Origin: Nocardia jejuensis NBRC 103114
GTDB taxonomy: Bacteria; Actinomycetota; Actinomycetes; Mycobacteriales; Mycobacteriaceae
Length of the DNA stretch: 64,000 nucleotides
NCBI RefSeq assembly: GCF_001613145.1
Contig: NZ_BDBU01000055.1
Location: 1 to 64,000 of the forward strand
Reading direction: 5' to 3'
The notes below the pieces were generated by a model. The model searched no databases and had not been told where the DNA came from. It worked only from the letters and a program-made list of their open reading frames with translations. Numbering within the stretch: the first letter of the stretch is position 1; each line of letters starts with the position of its first letter. Made by a program: the position numbers and the translations under genes. This document shows positions 25,092 to 34,966 of the stretch, one piece after another.

Positions 25092-26520
25092 GGGGCGGGT
25101 TCGCGGCGTCAGGGGTTCGGACAGCGCCGTCGAGATCGCGTGTGCGTCGCCAATCCCGGTGCAGCAGGCCGAGTTCCGTGACCGGCTCCTCGTCGTACAA
25201 CCACTCCCGCGCGATCCGATGCCAGTTCGCGGTGGCGCGCAACTGCCCCAGTGTCCCGCAGGTCCAGAAGTCGACCCGCCGCGAGAAAAGATGTTCGGGC
25301 GGCATGTTCTGCTGCCGCATGCCGGCGAATTCCCGGTGCCGCGTATCGAATACGGGCAGGAACGCGCCGCACGCCAGTTCCGGGGTGATCGTGAGATCCT
25401 CGTCGATCAGACTCCACTCCGAGGCCGAGAGAATGTAGTCGTGGCACTCCTGGGCGGTGACGCCGGATTCCGCGCCGACGATCCCGCGCTCGACCATGAA
25501 CCGGTGCAGGTCGTCCCACCGATCCTCGGCGGTGGCACGCAGACACTTGATCTCGAACGCGATGTCCGCCAGGGCCATTCGCTTGTACAGCCCGAAATCC
25601 AGGAACACCACCTTCCCGTCCTCGCGCAGCAGCACATTGCCCGGATGCGGATCGCCGCAGAACTCCGCGAACTCGTACAGCGAGCCCACGTAGAACCGGT
25701 AGACGATCTCTCCGATTCGATCGCGCTGGGCGTCCGGCAGCGCGCGCATGGCCTCGAAATCGAGGCCGGGCGAGAATTCGGAGACCAGCACCCGCCGACC
25801 GCTGAACTCCGGAAACGCCTGCGGCACAGCGATGAACGGATGGTCCGCGTACAGCCTCGCGACGTGCCGCTGGGTGTCCGCTTCGAGCGTGTAGTCCAGT
25901 TCCGCCTCGAAACTGGTGCGCAGCTCGTCGAACACGCTCAGCGTCAGACCCGGCAGCAATTGCTGTGCGGCCGTCCGCAGCATGGCGAGGTTCTTCAGAT
26001 CCGCGCGCACCGCCAGGTCGATTCCGGGGTACTGCACCTTCACCGCGACCTCGGCGCCGTTGTGCAACCGCGCCCGATACACCTGCCCGATCGACGCCGC
26101 CGCAAGGGGATTCGGCTCGAACTCGGCGAACAGCTCCTCGAGCGGCGCGCCCAGATCCTCCTCGATCACCCGGCGCATGGTGTCGAAGTCGACGGCCGGG
26201 GCCTGATCGAACAGCACGGCCAGCCTGCGCTGGAACGTTTCTCGATGCCGGGGCGGCACCAGTTCCAGATCGAGCAGTGAGAGCAGCTGGCCCAGTTTCA
26301 TCGCCAGGCCTTTCATCTGGCCCAGCACCCGCACCAGCTGTTCGGCCGTGCGCAGTATCGATTCGTCGGCCAGCCGGGCGCGCGCCTCGTTCGAACGGCC
26401 GATCATCGATAACTTGGTGCGCCGCTTGCGAATCGACTGCGCGGCCACCACCGCGCCGAGCTTGGATCCGCGTGCCAGACGCGATGTCGAGACAGGTTTC
26501 ACCACGAGCGACCACCCCAC
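25081..26520 (-). CDS. ABC1/UbiB-family atypical kinase
   Basis: 479 residues. The UbiB signature KxGQ is K75-LGQ78 (GLAMKLGQLLSLLD), followed by AAASIGQVYRARL (the family's Ala-rich loop), VAVKVQYPG with the ATP-binding lysine, FCGDPHPGNVLL and the metal-binding FLDFGL. These are all hallmark residues of ADCK/UbiB ATPases linked to isoprenoid lipid metabolism. The C-terminal 150 residues are acidic and less conserved. GTG starts at 26520, 26505 and 26502 are all in frame; the first is listed. It has no operon partner. Confidence 0.9.
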   Translation of the reverse strand: MGWSLVVKPVSTSRLARGSKLGAVVAAQSIRKRRTKLSMIGRSNEARARLADESILRTAEQLVRVLGQMKGLAMKLGQLLSLLDLELVPPRHRETFQRRLAVLFDQAPAVDFDTMRRVIEEDLGAPLEELFAEFEPNPLAAASIGQVYRARLHNGAEVAVKVQYPGIDLAVRADLKNLAMLRTAAQQLLPGLTLSVFDELRTSFEAELDYTLEADTQRHVARLYADHPFIAVPQAFPEFSGRRVLVSEFSPGLDFEAMRALPDAQRDRIGEIVYRFYVGSLYEFAEFCGDPHPGNVLLREDGKVVFLDFGLYKRMALADIAFEIKCLRATAEDRWDDLHRFMVERGIVGAESGVTAQECHDYILSASEWSLIDEDLTITPELACGAFLPVFDTRHREFAGMRQQNMPPEHLFSRRVDFWTCGTLGQLRATANWHRIAREWLYDEEPVTELGLLHRDWRRTRDLDGAVRTPDAANPPLRD

Positions 26521-26653
26521 TTCGGCGCGTACACACAGACTCGCAGAGCAACCGCCGAAAAACTGCGGCGTGCTGCATCATCGCACCTCGACCCGCAGCT
26601 CGGTGTGTCTTTCCGTCAAGCCGGGCGGCCGCATCGGGCCACCCGCGCGTGGC

Positions 26654-27103
26654 TCAGCCTTCGAGTCCGTGCGCCTGGGCAACCAGGTCGTAGAACACCC
26701 ACACGCCGCCCTTGTCGTAGGCGTCGGGGGATTCGGAGCCGCCCAGGAACGGATACGGCGTGGCGATGAACACCTCGTCCTCGCCGAGTGGTCCGAGTCG
26801 TCGTTCGATCTCCGAAACATGGTGCGGCTGCAGCACATACGTCACGACCGCCGGATCGAACAGCACCCGGTCGATGAAGGCGGTGATCTCGGTGAACGGC
26901 CCGTAGCGCTTGGTGCCCGCGCTGTACGGATCGAGAATGGCGTATTCGCCCGTGCGGGTGCTCATCAGGAAGGCGTGCCCGAGGTCCGAATAGCCGACGA
27001 GCGTGTCGAACTGGGGGAAGTGCTCGGCCCACGCGGGCATCACCAGGTCGAAACGGAAGGGGCCGATCAATCGGAAGGGAACGCCAGTCACCCGATCATC
27101 CAA
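26654..27103 (-). CDS. Small cytoplasmic protein, possibly DUF1851/Tdi1-like
   Basis: 149 residues with no signal peptide or membrane helix. VGYSDLGHAFLMSTRTGEYAILDPYSAGTKRYG resembles the DUF1851 (T6SS-immunity Tdi1-type) pattern of a beta-rich domain, and DEVFIATPYPFLGGSESPDAYDKG is well-ordered and probably conserved. The assignment is tentative. It starts 51 bp past the YdeI-like gene's stop in the same orientation and may be co-transcribed with it. Confidence 0.65.
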   Translation of the reverse strand: MDDRVTGVPFRLIGPFRFDLVMPAWAEHFPQFDTLVGYSDLGHAFLMSTRTGEYAILDPYSAGTKRYGPFTEITAFIDRVLFDPAVVTYVLQPHHVSEIERRLGPLGEDEVFIATPYPFLGGSESPDAYDKGGVWVFYDLVAQAHGLEG

Positions 27104-27154
27104 CCAGACCCGCGGGTGGTCGCTGCTCGAGCCGCAGGTCGGAGCGGGAAACGA

Positions 27155-27748
27155 TCAGGCTTGCGCGGGGCTCTCGATCAGGAGTCGCAGAGCCCGGTCC
27201 AGGCGCTGCCGTCGAACCTCCGGCGTGAGCGCCTGCAGCAGCGGCAGGATCACGCGATAGCGCCCGGACTTGTCCAGGGCGTCGAAGGCCGCCGCGGCCT
27301 GCGGATGCGCCGCGAGCGCCGTGACCAGATCCTCCGGAATCGCCGCGTTCCGCTGCGATTCGTAGGCCGCGGCCCAGCGCCCGTCCTGCTGTGCCTTGCG
27401 CACCTCGTCGAGCCCGGGTTCGCGCATGCGCCCGGCGGCGGTCAGCATCTCGACCTTGTCCACGTTCACCCGTGACCACAGGCTCTTGGCCCGGCGCGGG
27501 ACATATTTCTGCAGGTAGTACCGCTCGTCCTGGGAACGCCGCTGCCCGGAGATCCAGCCGAAGCACAGACCGACATCGACCAGCTCGTCCTCCGTGATCG
27601 ACCCGATGCCCGAGTTCTTCTTCGCGACCCGGATCCACACGCCCTCGGCCCGCGTGTGATTCTCGGCCAGCCAGCGATCGAAGGCGTCGGCATCCGCGAA
27701 CGCGATGACGGCCACGCCGTCGAGTTCCTGGCCGTCGAGTTCATTCAC
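27155..27748 (-). CDS. YdeI/OmpD-associated family protein
   Basis: 197 residues. FADADAFDRWLAENHTRAEGVWIRVAKKNSG, then DVGLCFGWISGQRRSQDERYYLQKYVPRRAKSLWSRVN, are the family's defining segments, and a C-terminal helical YdeI region follows (PEDLVTALAAHPQAAAAFDALDKSGRYRVI). Members are implicated in resistance to cationic peptides or bacteriocins, but the biochemical role is unknown. Confidence 0.88.
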   Translation of the reverse strand: MNELDGQELDGVAVIAFADADAFDRWLAENHTRAEGVWIRVAKKNSGIGSITEDELVDVGLCFGWISGQRRSQDERYYLQKYVPRRAKSLWSRVNVDKVEMLTAAGRMREPGLDEVRKAQQDGRWAAAYESQRNAAIPEDLVTALAAHPQAAAAFDALDKSGRYRVILPLLQALTPEVRRQRLDRALRLLIESPAQA

Positions 27749-27787
27749 TCCGACAGGCTAACCGGGCCGTCCGACAGACCGACCCGA

Positions 27788-28327
27788 TCACACGAGCCGG
27801 TGCTCCTCGATCGGCGTGCTCAGGGCGGTGCCGTTGATCTCCAGGTACAGCACCCGTTCGGTGATCGAGAGGTTGATGTCATTGCGCCGATCGATGGCCT
27901 CCACCGCCGCCTCGATGAAATCGCGATCGAAGCTGAACACCGGAATGGCCTGGGCGCGATGCACCTTCTTGCCGACCAGCTGTGCCAGCACCTTGACCGG
28001 GTCGCGATGGGTGTAGACGGCCGCGCGCCCCGCGAGCTTGCTGCCCCGATGCAACCGCTCCGCGTCCGGCGCGCCGACCTCGATCCACGCGGTGACCTGG
28101 GTGCTGAGGTCCCGCACCAGCACCGCGGGCTCATCGGTGGTGGATACGCCGCCGCCGAAGGCGATCCCCTCCTCGTACTCGAGGCAGTAGGCCAGCAACC
28201 GGGTCAGCATGAACTCGTCGGTCTCGGACGGGTGCCGGGCGACCCGCAGATCGAGCTCCTCGTAGACACCGCGATCGATGTCCGAGAGCTGGACGACGAA
28301 ATTATGAAGCGTTGCGCTGATAGCCAT
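27788..28327 (-). CDS. YaeQ family protein
   Basis: 179 residues from ATG 28327, matching the usual YaeQ length (about 180). SATLHNFVVQLSDIDRGVYEELDLRVARHPSETDEFMLTRLLAYCLEYEEG and the following DEPAVLVRDLSTQVTAWIEVG carry the PD-(D/E)XK-like nuclease-fold signature of YaeQ, whose activity is uncharacterised. It is divergent from the nitronate monooxygenase gene; the shared 70-82 bp has no obvious operator. Confidence 0.92.
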   Translation of the reverse strand: MAISATLHNFVVQLSDIDRGVYEELDLRVARHPSETDEFMLTRLLAYCLEYEEGIAFGGGVSTTDEPAVLVRDLSTQVTAWIEVGAPDAERLHRGSKLAGRAAVYTHRDPVKVLAQLVGKKVHRAQAIPVFSFDRDFIEAAVEAIDRRNDINLSITERVLYLEINGTALSTPIEEHRLV

Positions 28328-28409
28328 AAGAACTACGAGCTTATCCCCGCATCGGGTACCCGATGCCCGCCCACCTGCCGCCGCGCTGTCCGGTGCCATG
28401 ATCGAGGGC

Positions 28410-29384
28410 ATGGCATTGCGCACCGATTTCACCGAACGCCTGTCGATCGAGCATCCCGTGGTGTCCGCGCCGATGGGCGGGGCGGCGGGCGGAGCGCTGG
28501 CCGCCGCGGTATCCGAAGCCGGCGGACTCGGGCTGATCGGAGCGGGCAGCGGCGCCCGCGAGGTCCTCGAGCGGGAGGCGGGGATCGTGACCGCGTCGAC
28601 GAGCAAGCCGTGGGGGATCGGGTTCCTGCTGTGGTCCCTCGAAAACGACGCCATCGCACGGGCACTCGATCACGGCCCCGCCGCGATTCTGCTCTCCTTC
28701 GGTGATCCCGCGCCCTACGCCGACGAGATCCGTTCCGCCGGAGTGAGACTCATCGTGCAGGTCACCGACATGGCCGAAGCGCGACGCGCGCTGGAGGCCG
28801 GTGCGGACGTGCTGGTCGCGCAGGGCAACGACGCGGGCGGTCATGCGGGTCAGAACGCCGTCGGGACAATGTCTTTCGTGCCGTCGGTGGTCGACATGGC
28901 CGGATCCATCCCCGTGCTCGCGGCGGGCGGGATCGCGGACGGCCGCAGCCTCGCCGCCGCGCTGGCGCTCGGAGCCTCCGGTGCGATGATCGGCACCCGT
29001 TTCCAGGCCACTCACGAATCCCTGGTCCCCGCAGCCGAGATCAAGGCCCTGCTCGATGCCACCGGCGCCGATACCGAGACCAACCGAGTCCTCGATATCG
29101 CCCGCGGGTCCGCGTGGCCGGCACGGTATCCCGCCCGCACCCTCCGCAACGCGTTCCTGGACGCCTGGCGTGACCGCGAAGCCGAACTGCGCGGGGATCT
29201 GGACGCCCAACAGCGATTCCGGGCCGCGGCCGCCGAGCAGGACCCGGACGTCGTGCCCATCTGGGCGGGCCAAGCCCTCGACCGGGTCACCGCGATCGCC
29301 TCTGCCGCGGATGTGGTCGCCGAGATCGTCGCGGAAGCGGACCGCACCCTCACGCGCCTGGCCGCCTATCGAGCTGCCCGCTGA
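28410..29384 (+). CDS. Nitronate monooxygenase
   Basis: 324 residues from ATG 28410 (an ATG at 28398 adds four residues; neither has a strong ribosome site). FMN-dependent TIM-barrel enzyme: IEHPVVSAPMGG at the start, QGNDAGGHAGQNAV supplying phosphate-binding glycines and the family histidine, PVLAAGGIADGRSLAAALALGASGAMIGTRF binding the FMN phosphate. It oxidises alkyl nitronates or propionate-3-nitronate, a detoxification role. It is monocistronic. Confidence 0.9.
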   Translation: MALRTDFTERLSIEHPVVSAPMGGAAGGALAAAVSEAGGLGLIGAGSGAREVLEREAGIVTASTSKPWGIGFLLWSLENDAIARALDHGPAAILLSFGDPAPYADEIRSAGVRLIVQVTDMAEARRALEAGADVLVAQGNDAGGHAGQNAVGTMSFVPSVVDMAGSIPVLAAGGIADGRSLAAALALGASGAMIGTRFQATHESLVPAAEIKALLDATGADTETNRVLDIARGSAWPARYPARTLRNAFLDAWRDREAELRGDLDAQQRFRAAAAEQDPDVVPIWAGQALDRVTAIASAADVVAEIVAEADRTLTRLAAYRAAR

Positions 29385-29433
29385 CCGGGCGGGCAGCTGA
29401 TCGCCCGTCACTACTCGTCCATTCACCTCTCGC

Positions 29434-29996
29434 CTACGACCGAGGGGAGCTCGCCCCGGTGTCCCGGCTCGGGACAGGGCAGGCGTCCGCCGCCTCGGCG
29501 ACCACCTGCGGCTCGGTGGATTCGGCCGGGCGATGCCCCTGCTCCCACAGCTGCCCGGTGAGCGTCTCGACCTCGAACAGCGCCGTCAGCTCGTCGGAGT
29601 CGAAAACCCTTCCGCGGCTGAGGAATCGCATTCCCTCGGGCGCCTCCAGGCTGAATCCCGAACCCCGCCCCGGCACCACGTCCAGCACCAGCTGGGTGTG
29701 CTGCCAGGCGGTGAACTGCGGACCCGAGATCCACACGGCCGCCGTATCCTCCGGTGCCGCCGCGCTGGTCGGCATCTCGCCGATGCCCAGGCGCAGATCC
29801 AGCAGCCCGAGCAGCACATCGCGATCGCCGATCACGAATTCGCCTGCGAGATAACACATCGGAGCCGACCCGTCGCAGCACCCACCGGACTGGTGCAGCA
29901 TGAGCGGCCCGTGCGCCGCCCGGAGGCGACGCAGGAGCTCCATCGCCGCCACGGTGGCACGCACCCTTCGGGGTGCGGACGGGGTGGTGTCGGTCA

Positions 29997-29997
<1 letters not shown>
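29434..29997 (-). CDS. DUF779 domain protein, partner of the aldehyde dehydrogenase
   Basis: 187 residues from ATG 29997. LMLHQSGGCCDGSAPMCYLAGEF is the DUF779 cysteine-rich signature, followed by GGTQFxAWQHTQL-like GPQFTAWQHTQLVLDVVPGRGSGFSLE. The start codon overlaps the dehydrogenase stop by one base (TGATG), so translation is coupled. DUF779 genes regularly accompany acetaldehyde dehydrogenases of this type in actinobacteria; the role, perhaps metal- or thiol-related, is not known. The last 40 residues are low-complexity. Confidence 0.9.
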
Positions 29998-31520
<1,523 letters not shown>

Positions 31521-31583
31521 CGCACGCTCCTCGATCTACTGACTGTTCGCCAGATGTGATCCATGACACTAGGAGTGTGAAAG

Positions 31584-31600
31584 TTGCATGGCGGTTGCAA
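31584..31600. promoter_or_regulatory. Candidate activator site upstream of the aldehyde dehydrogenase
   Basis: TTGCA-TGGCGGT-TGCAA, inverted 5-bp arms 64 bp upstream of the dehydrogenase start. The position suits a site for the neighbouring GAF-type regulator, whose gene ends at 31609. Confidence 0.35.
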
Positions 31601-31608
31601 GAAACTGG

Positions 31609-32916
31609 TCAGATGCCCAGTCTGCTGTCGAGAAGGAGAAACTGCGACCTGACCTGTGCATACATCGAGGACTTCGGATCCAGGCAGGCGAGGTACGCCG
31701 CCCACGCCGCCACGTCCTCGCGGCCTTCGGCCGAACCCGTCCAGCGCGCGAGCAGCCGCCAGTCCCCGGTTCCGAGCAGAGCCGCGCGCAGGCCGCCACG
31801 CAATTCCGCCCGAATCTCCTCGATGCCGGGCGCGAGCGAGCGCGGCAGCACCGGGCCCGGGTACGCGTGCAGGGCGGCCTGCGCATCGCCCCCGGCCAGC
31901 GCCCGGCGCACCCGGTCGAGGTCGGAGTCGAGTTCCAGCAGCAGTCGATACGGGCGTGACCCGAGCGCGTCCGCGCCCAATATCTTTCGCAGCCTGGACA
32001 TCTCGGCTCGCACCGTCACCGGGTCCAGCTCCGATTCGTCCAGCAGCATGGCCAGATGGTCGGCGCTGAGGCCCTCGGGATGCTCGGCCAGCAGGACCAG
32101 GATCTCGGCGTGCCGCTGCGAGAGCGCGATTCGCTCGTCGCGGCGGATGACGGTGGGCCGCCCAGATCCCAGGACCCGCACGCGCACGATGTCCCCGCTG
32201 AGTCTGCCCGGCGCGGCCAGCAGATGCAGTCGCAGTTCCGACTCCGCCGCCGCCACCGTCGCCCGGATCAGCGAAAGTGCCTCCGGCGCGGCGACTCTGG
32301 GTCCTCCGGTGATGTCGATCGCGCCGATGATCTGCCCGGTGATCGGATCGTGCACCGGTGCGGCCGAACAGCTCCAGTCGTGCACCGCGCGGCTGAAATG
32401 CTCGGCCCCGAAGATCTGCACCGGATGATCAAGTGCGAGAGCGGTTCCCGGGGCGTTGGTGCCGACCCGATCCTCGCTCCAATCGGCCCCCTCGGCGAAA
32501 TTCATCGCCAGCGCCCGGTCCTTGACCTCGGCATCGCCGTCCACCCACAGCAGCCGCCCCCGGGCATCGCTGATCGCCACCAGCAGACCGGCCTCCGCCG
32601 CGTCCTGCACCAGCAGCCTGCGCACCACCGGCCGGATCATCGCCATCGGATGTGCGGTGCGGTACGACCGCAGCTCCGCGCCCTCGAGCTCGCCCGCGTC
32701 CCCGAACCCGTCCGGATTCACCCCGAGATCGCGACTGCGCCGCCACGAATCGAGCACGACCGACCGCATGGGTTCCCCCGCCGGGCGAACCGTCGGCAGG
32801 CGTTCCGCGCCGTCGAGAAAAGTCTGATGCGCGACCGAAACCCGCCGTGCCAACTGCACGACATCCTCCCCGGGCCGAACCGCCATCCAGGGATTGCGTT
32901 GCGGTGCTCTGTTCAT
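31609..32916 (-). CDS. GAF-domain transcriptional regulator (AcoR-like sensor, no sigma-54 domain)
   Basis: 435 residues. The N-terminal half (about 55-230) matches AcoR/MimR sensor modules: SVVLDSWRRSRDLGVNPD, then LLVAISDARGRLLWVDGD, GADWSEDRVGTNAPGTAL, HFSRAVHDWSCSAAPVHDPITGQIIGAIDITG. Instead of the sigma-54 AAA+ domain the protein has a winged-helix segment near 280-325 (LSQRHAEILVLLAEHPEGLSADHLAMLLDE...MSRLRKILG) and a BTAD-like helical tail. It lies 88 bp upstream of the aldehyde dehydrogenase and is inferred to activate it in response to an alcohol or aldehyde. Confidence 0.85.
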   Translation of the reverse strand: MNRAPQRNPWMAVRPGEDVVQLARRVSVAHQTFLDGAERLPTVRPAGEPMRSVVLDSWRRSRDLGVNPDGFGDAGELEGAELRSYRTAHPMAMIRPVVRRLLVQDAAEAGLLVAISDARGRLLWVDGDAEVKDRALAMNFAEGADWSEDRVGTNAPGTALALDHPVQIFGAEHFSRAVHDWSCSAAPVHDPITGQIIGAIDITGGPRVAAPEALSLIRATVAAAESELRLHLLAAPGRLSGDIVRVRVLGSGRPTVIRRDERIALSQRHAEILVLLAEHPEGLSADHLAMLLDESELDPVTVRAEMSRLRKILGADALGSRPYRLLLELDSDLDRVRRALAGGDAQAALHAYPGPVLPRSLAPGIEEIRAELRGGLRAALLGTGDWRLLARWTGSAEGREDVAAWAAYLACLDPKSSMYAQVRSQFLLLDSRLGI

Positions 32917-32956
32917 CCGATTCCTCAGCCTTCACCCCCAGCCACTGTATCGCCGG

Positions 32957-34906
32957 TCACATCCCCCGTGTGCCAATGGCCCTCGACCCGCCCCCTCGGT
33001 CGATGTCGCTCCGGCGTCGCCGAGGCGGGAAGATCAGCAGCAGCGCCGCTCCGCCGAGGAGAGCGCCGATCACGGTTCCGCTGACGGCGTTGTCGCGGTT
33101 GTTGCCGCGCTGGCGCTGCTGCATCTCCTCGTAGCCCAGATAGCCGGGGGTTTTGCCCTCGATGCGGCAGGCGTCGGCCTTGGACATGATGTGCCCGGCG
33201 CAGGTGGGGGGCTCGTCGCCGCCGACCGTTCGGAAGAGGTGGGGGACGTTGACCACCAGGAAGAACGCGGCGGTGGCGGAGAAGAACCAGATGAGGACCT
33301 TGACCAGCAGGGGTTTCGCGACCCCCGCGGGCTTTCTGGGCCGCGTGTTGGCAGTGACGGAGTGCTCGGTCGGAGCGGGTTTCGGCCCGGCGAGTGTCGG
33401 TGGAGCGGTTTTCGTGAGCCGGGAGCGTTTCGTGGGCTCGACATGGGCTGGTTCGTCCGCCTCGGCGCGGGCGGGCGTCGGCGCCTCGGTGCGTGCGGTT
33501 TTCGGTGGCTCGGCTCGGCGGGACCTCGACAGTCTGGTGCGGACCGCCCCGGCGAATGTGGTCCGGGCGGATCTCGAGGACCCGGCCGAGCCCGGTGTCG
33601 CCGGGGGACGCGCGGATTCGGCCGCTGCGCCGGGTGAGGGTTCGGATGGAGCGGGGACGGCCGACTCGGGAGCGGACGCTGCCCGCTCCGGTGGCGGGGC
33701 CGGTGCGATGGCCCGCACCGGGATGGCGAACAGGTCGATCGGTCCGGCGGTGGCGAATCCGTCCGGCTCCGAGTCTTTTTCGGCGTCGCGAGGCGGCGGC
33801 TCGACGAGGCGGCGGTCCGGGATCGTGCCGTCCAGGACGCCGCTCAGCGCGGCCGCTCCGACCGCGACCGCCTCGTCCGGATTCAGCCCCCGATGCGGTT
33901 CCCGGCCGCCGATCAGGTCTTTCACCATCGCGGCGATCGCGGGCATGCGGGTGGCCCCGCCGACCAGCACGACATGGTCGATGGCGGCGGTCGAGACCTG
34001 CACCTGCGCCAGGGTCTGCTCGATGACGGCGCGGCAGCGGTCGGTCAGGTCGGAGGTCATGCGCTGCAACTCGACTCGGCTCAGCGCTTCGTCGAGCGAG
34101 ACCGGGTTCCGGGCGGCGTCCACTCCGATATAGGGCAGCGCGACGGTGGTGTTCTCGATGCTCGACAGTTCGATGCGTGCCTTCTCGGCCGCGGCGCGCA
34201 GCCGTTCCATCGCGTGCGGGTCCGCGCGAATGTCTGCGCGCACACCGGTGTTTCCCAGTTTCCCGATCAGCCAGTCGACGATCCGGTGGTCCCATTCGTC
34301 ACCGCCGAGCCGATTGTCACCGCCCGCGGTGCGCACCTCGGTGATGCCCTTGCCGATCTCGAAAAGCCCGACGCTGAGTGTGCCCGCGCCCAGATCCACC
34401 ACCAGGATGCTGCGATCCTCCGGGGTGATCACCAGCCCGTAGGTGAATCCGGCGAGACTGGTCTCGCTCACCATGCGCAGCACGTGCAGACCCGCTTTCG
34501 CACACGCGCGTTCGGTGGCCTGCTGCTCGGCCTCGCTCGAGAGCGCGGGCACGGAGATGATCACGTCGGTGATCTCCTCGCCCAGTTCGGCCTCCCCGTC
34601 GCGCTTGAGCTTCATCAGCACGCAGGCAGCGATATCCTGTGCGGCGTAGACCCTTCCGTCGATAGCGGGGGAGCTCCACGCGGAACCGAGTGGCCGACGG
34701 ATCGATCGAAAGGTTCGCGGCGCGTTGGTCACCGCACGATCCAGGGCGGGTTGACCGGCGATCACCAGCCCGTTCCTGATGAACCCCACCACCGACGGAG
34801 TACTGTGCGCCCCTTCGGCACTGGAGAGCACCGTCGGTTTGCCGTCCTGCAGAACACACAGCGTGGAACTGCTCGTCCCCAGGTCGATCCCGACCACGCG
34901 GCCCAT
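32957..34906 (-). CDS. Membrane-anchored Hsp70-family protein lacking a substrate-binding domain
   Basis: 649 residues. Residues 1-370 are an Hsp70/actin-type ATPase: VVGIDLGTSSSTLCV (phosphate 1), ILVVDLGAGTLSVGLFEIG (phosphate 2), GGDNRLGGDEWD, and VVLVGGATRMPAIAAMV (adenosine loop), ending in LNPDEAVAVGAA. No beta-sandwich substrate domain follows; instead there are about 170 Pro/Ala/Arg-rich residues, a membrane helix (LLVKVLIWFFSATAAFFLVV), a 40-residue loop with two cysteines (PTCAGHIM, DACRIEGK), a second helix (VIGALLGGAALLLIF) and an Arg-rich tail. It is a specialised, membrane-tethered chaperone-like ATPase of actinobacteria rather than DnaK. Confidence 0.9.
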   Translation of the reverse strand: MGRVVGIDLGTSSSTLCVLQDGKPTVLSSAEGAHSTPSVVGFIRNGLVIAGQPALDRAVTNAPRTFRSIRRPLGSAWSSPAIDGRVYAAQDIAACVLMKLKRDGEAELGEEITDVIISVPALSSEAEQQATERACAKAGLHVLRMVSETSLAGFTYGLVITPEDRSILVVDLGAGTLSVGLFEIGKGITEVRTAGGDNRLGGDEWDHRIVDWLIGKLGNTGVRADIRADPHAMERLRAAAEKARIELSSIENTTVALPYIGVDAARNPVSLDEALSRVELQRMTSDLTDRCRAVIEQTLAQVQVSTAAIDHVVLVGGATRMPAIAAMVKDLIGGREPHRGLNPDEAVAVGAAALSGVLDGTIPDRRLVEPPPRDAEKDSEPDGFATAGPIDLFAIPVRAIAPAPPPERAASAPESAVPAPSEPSPGAAAESARPPATPGSAGSSRSARTTFAGAVRTRLSRSRRAEPPKTARTEAPTPARAEADEPAHVEPTKRSRLTKTAPPTLAGPKPAPTEHSVTANTRPRKPAGVAKPLLVKVLIWFFSATAAFFLVVNVPHLFRTVGGDEPPTCAGHIMSKADACRIEGKTPGYLGYEEMQQRQRGNNRDNAVSGTVIGALLGGAALLLIFPPRRRRSDIDRGGGSRAIGTRGM

Positions 34907-34966
34907 TTCTCGCCCCTCGTGCCTACGCGATCTGCGGCGGCGCGCGCCGCCGCAGATCAGACGGAA

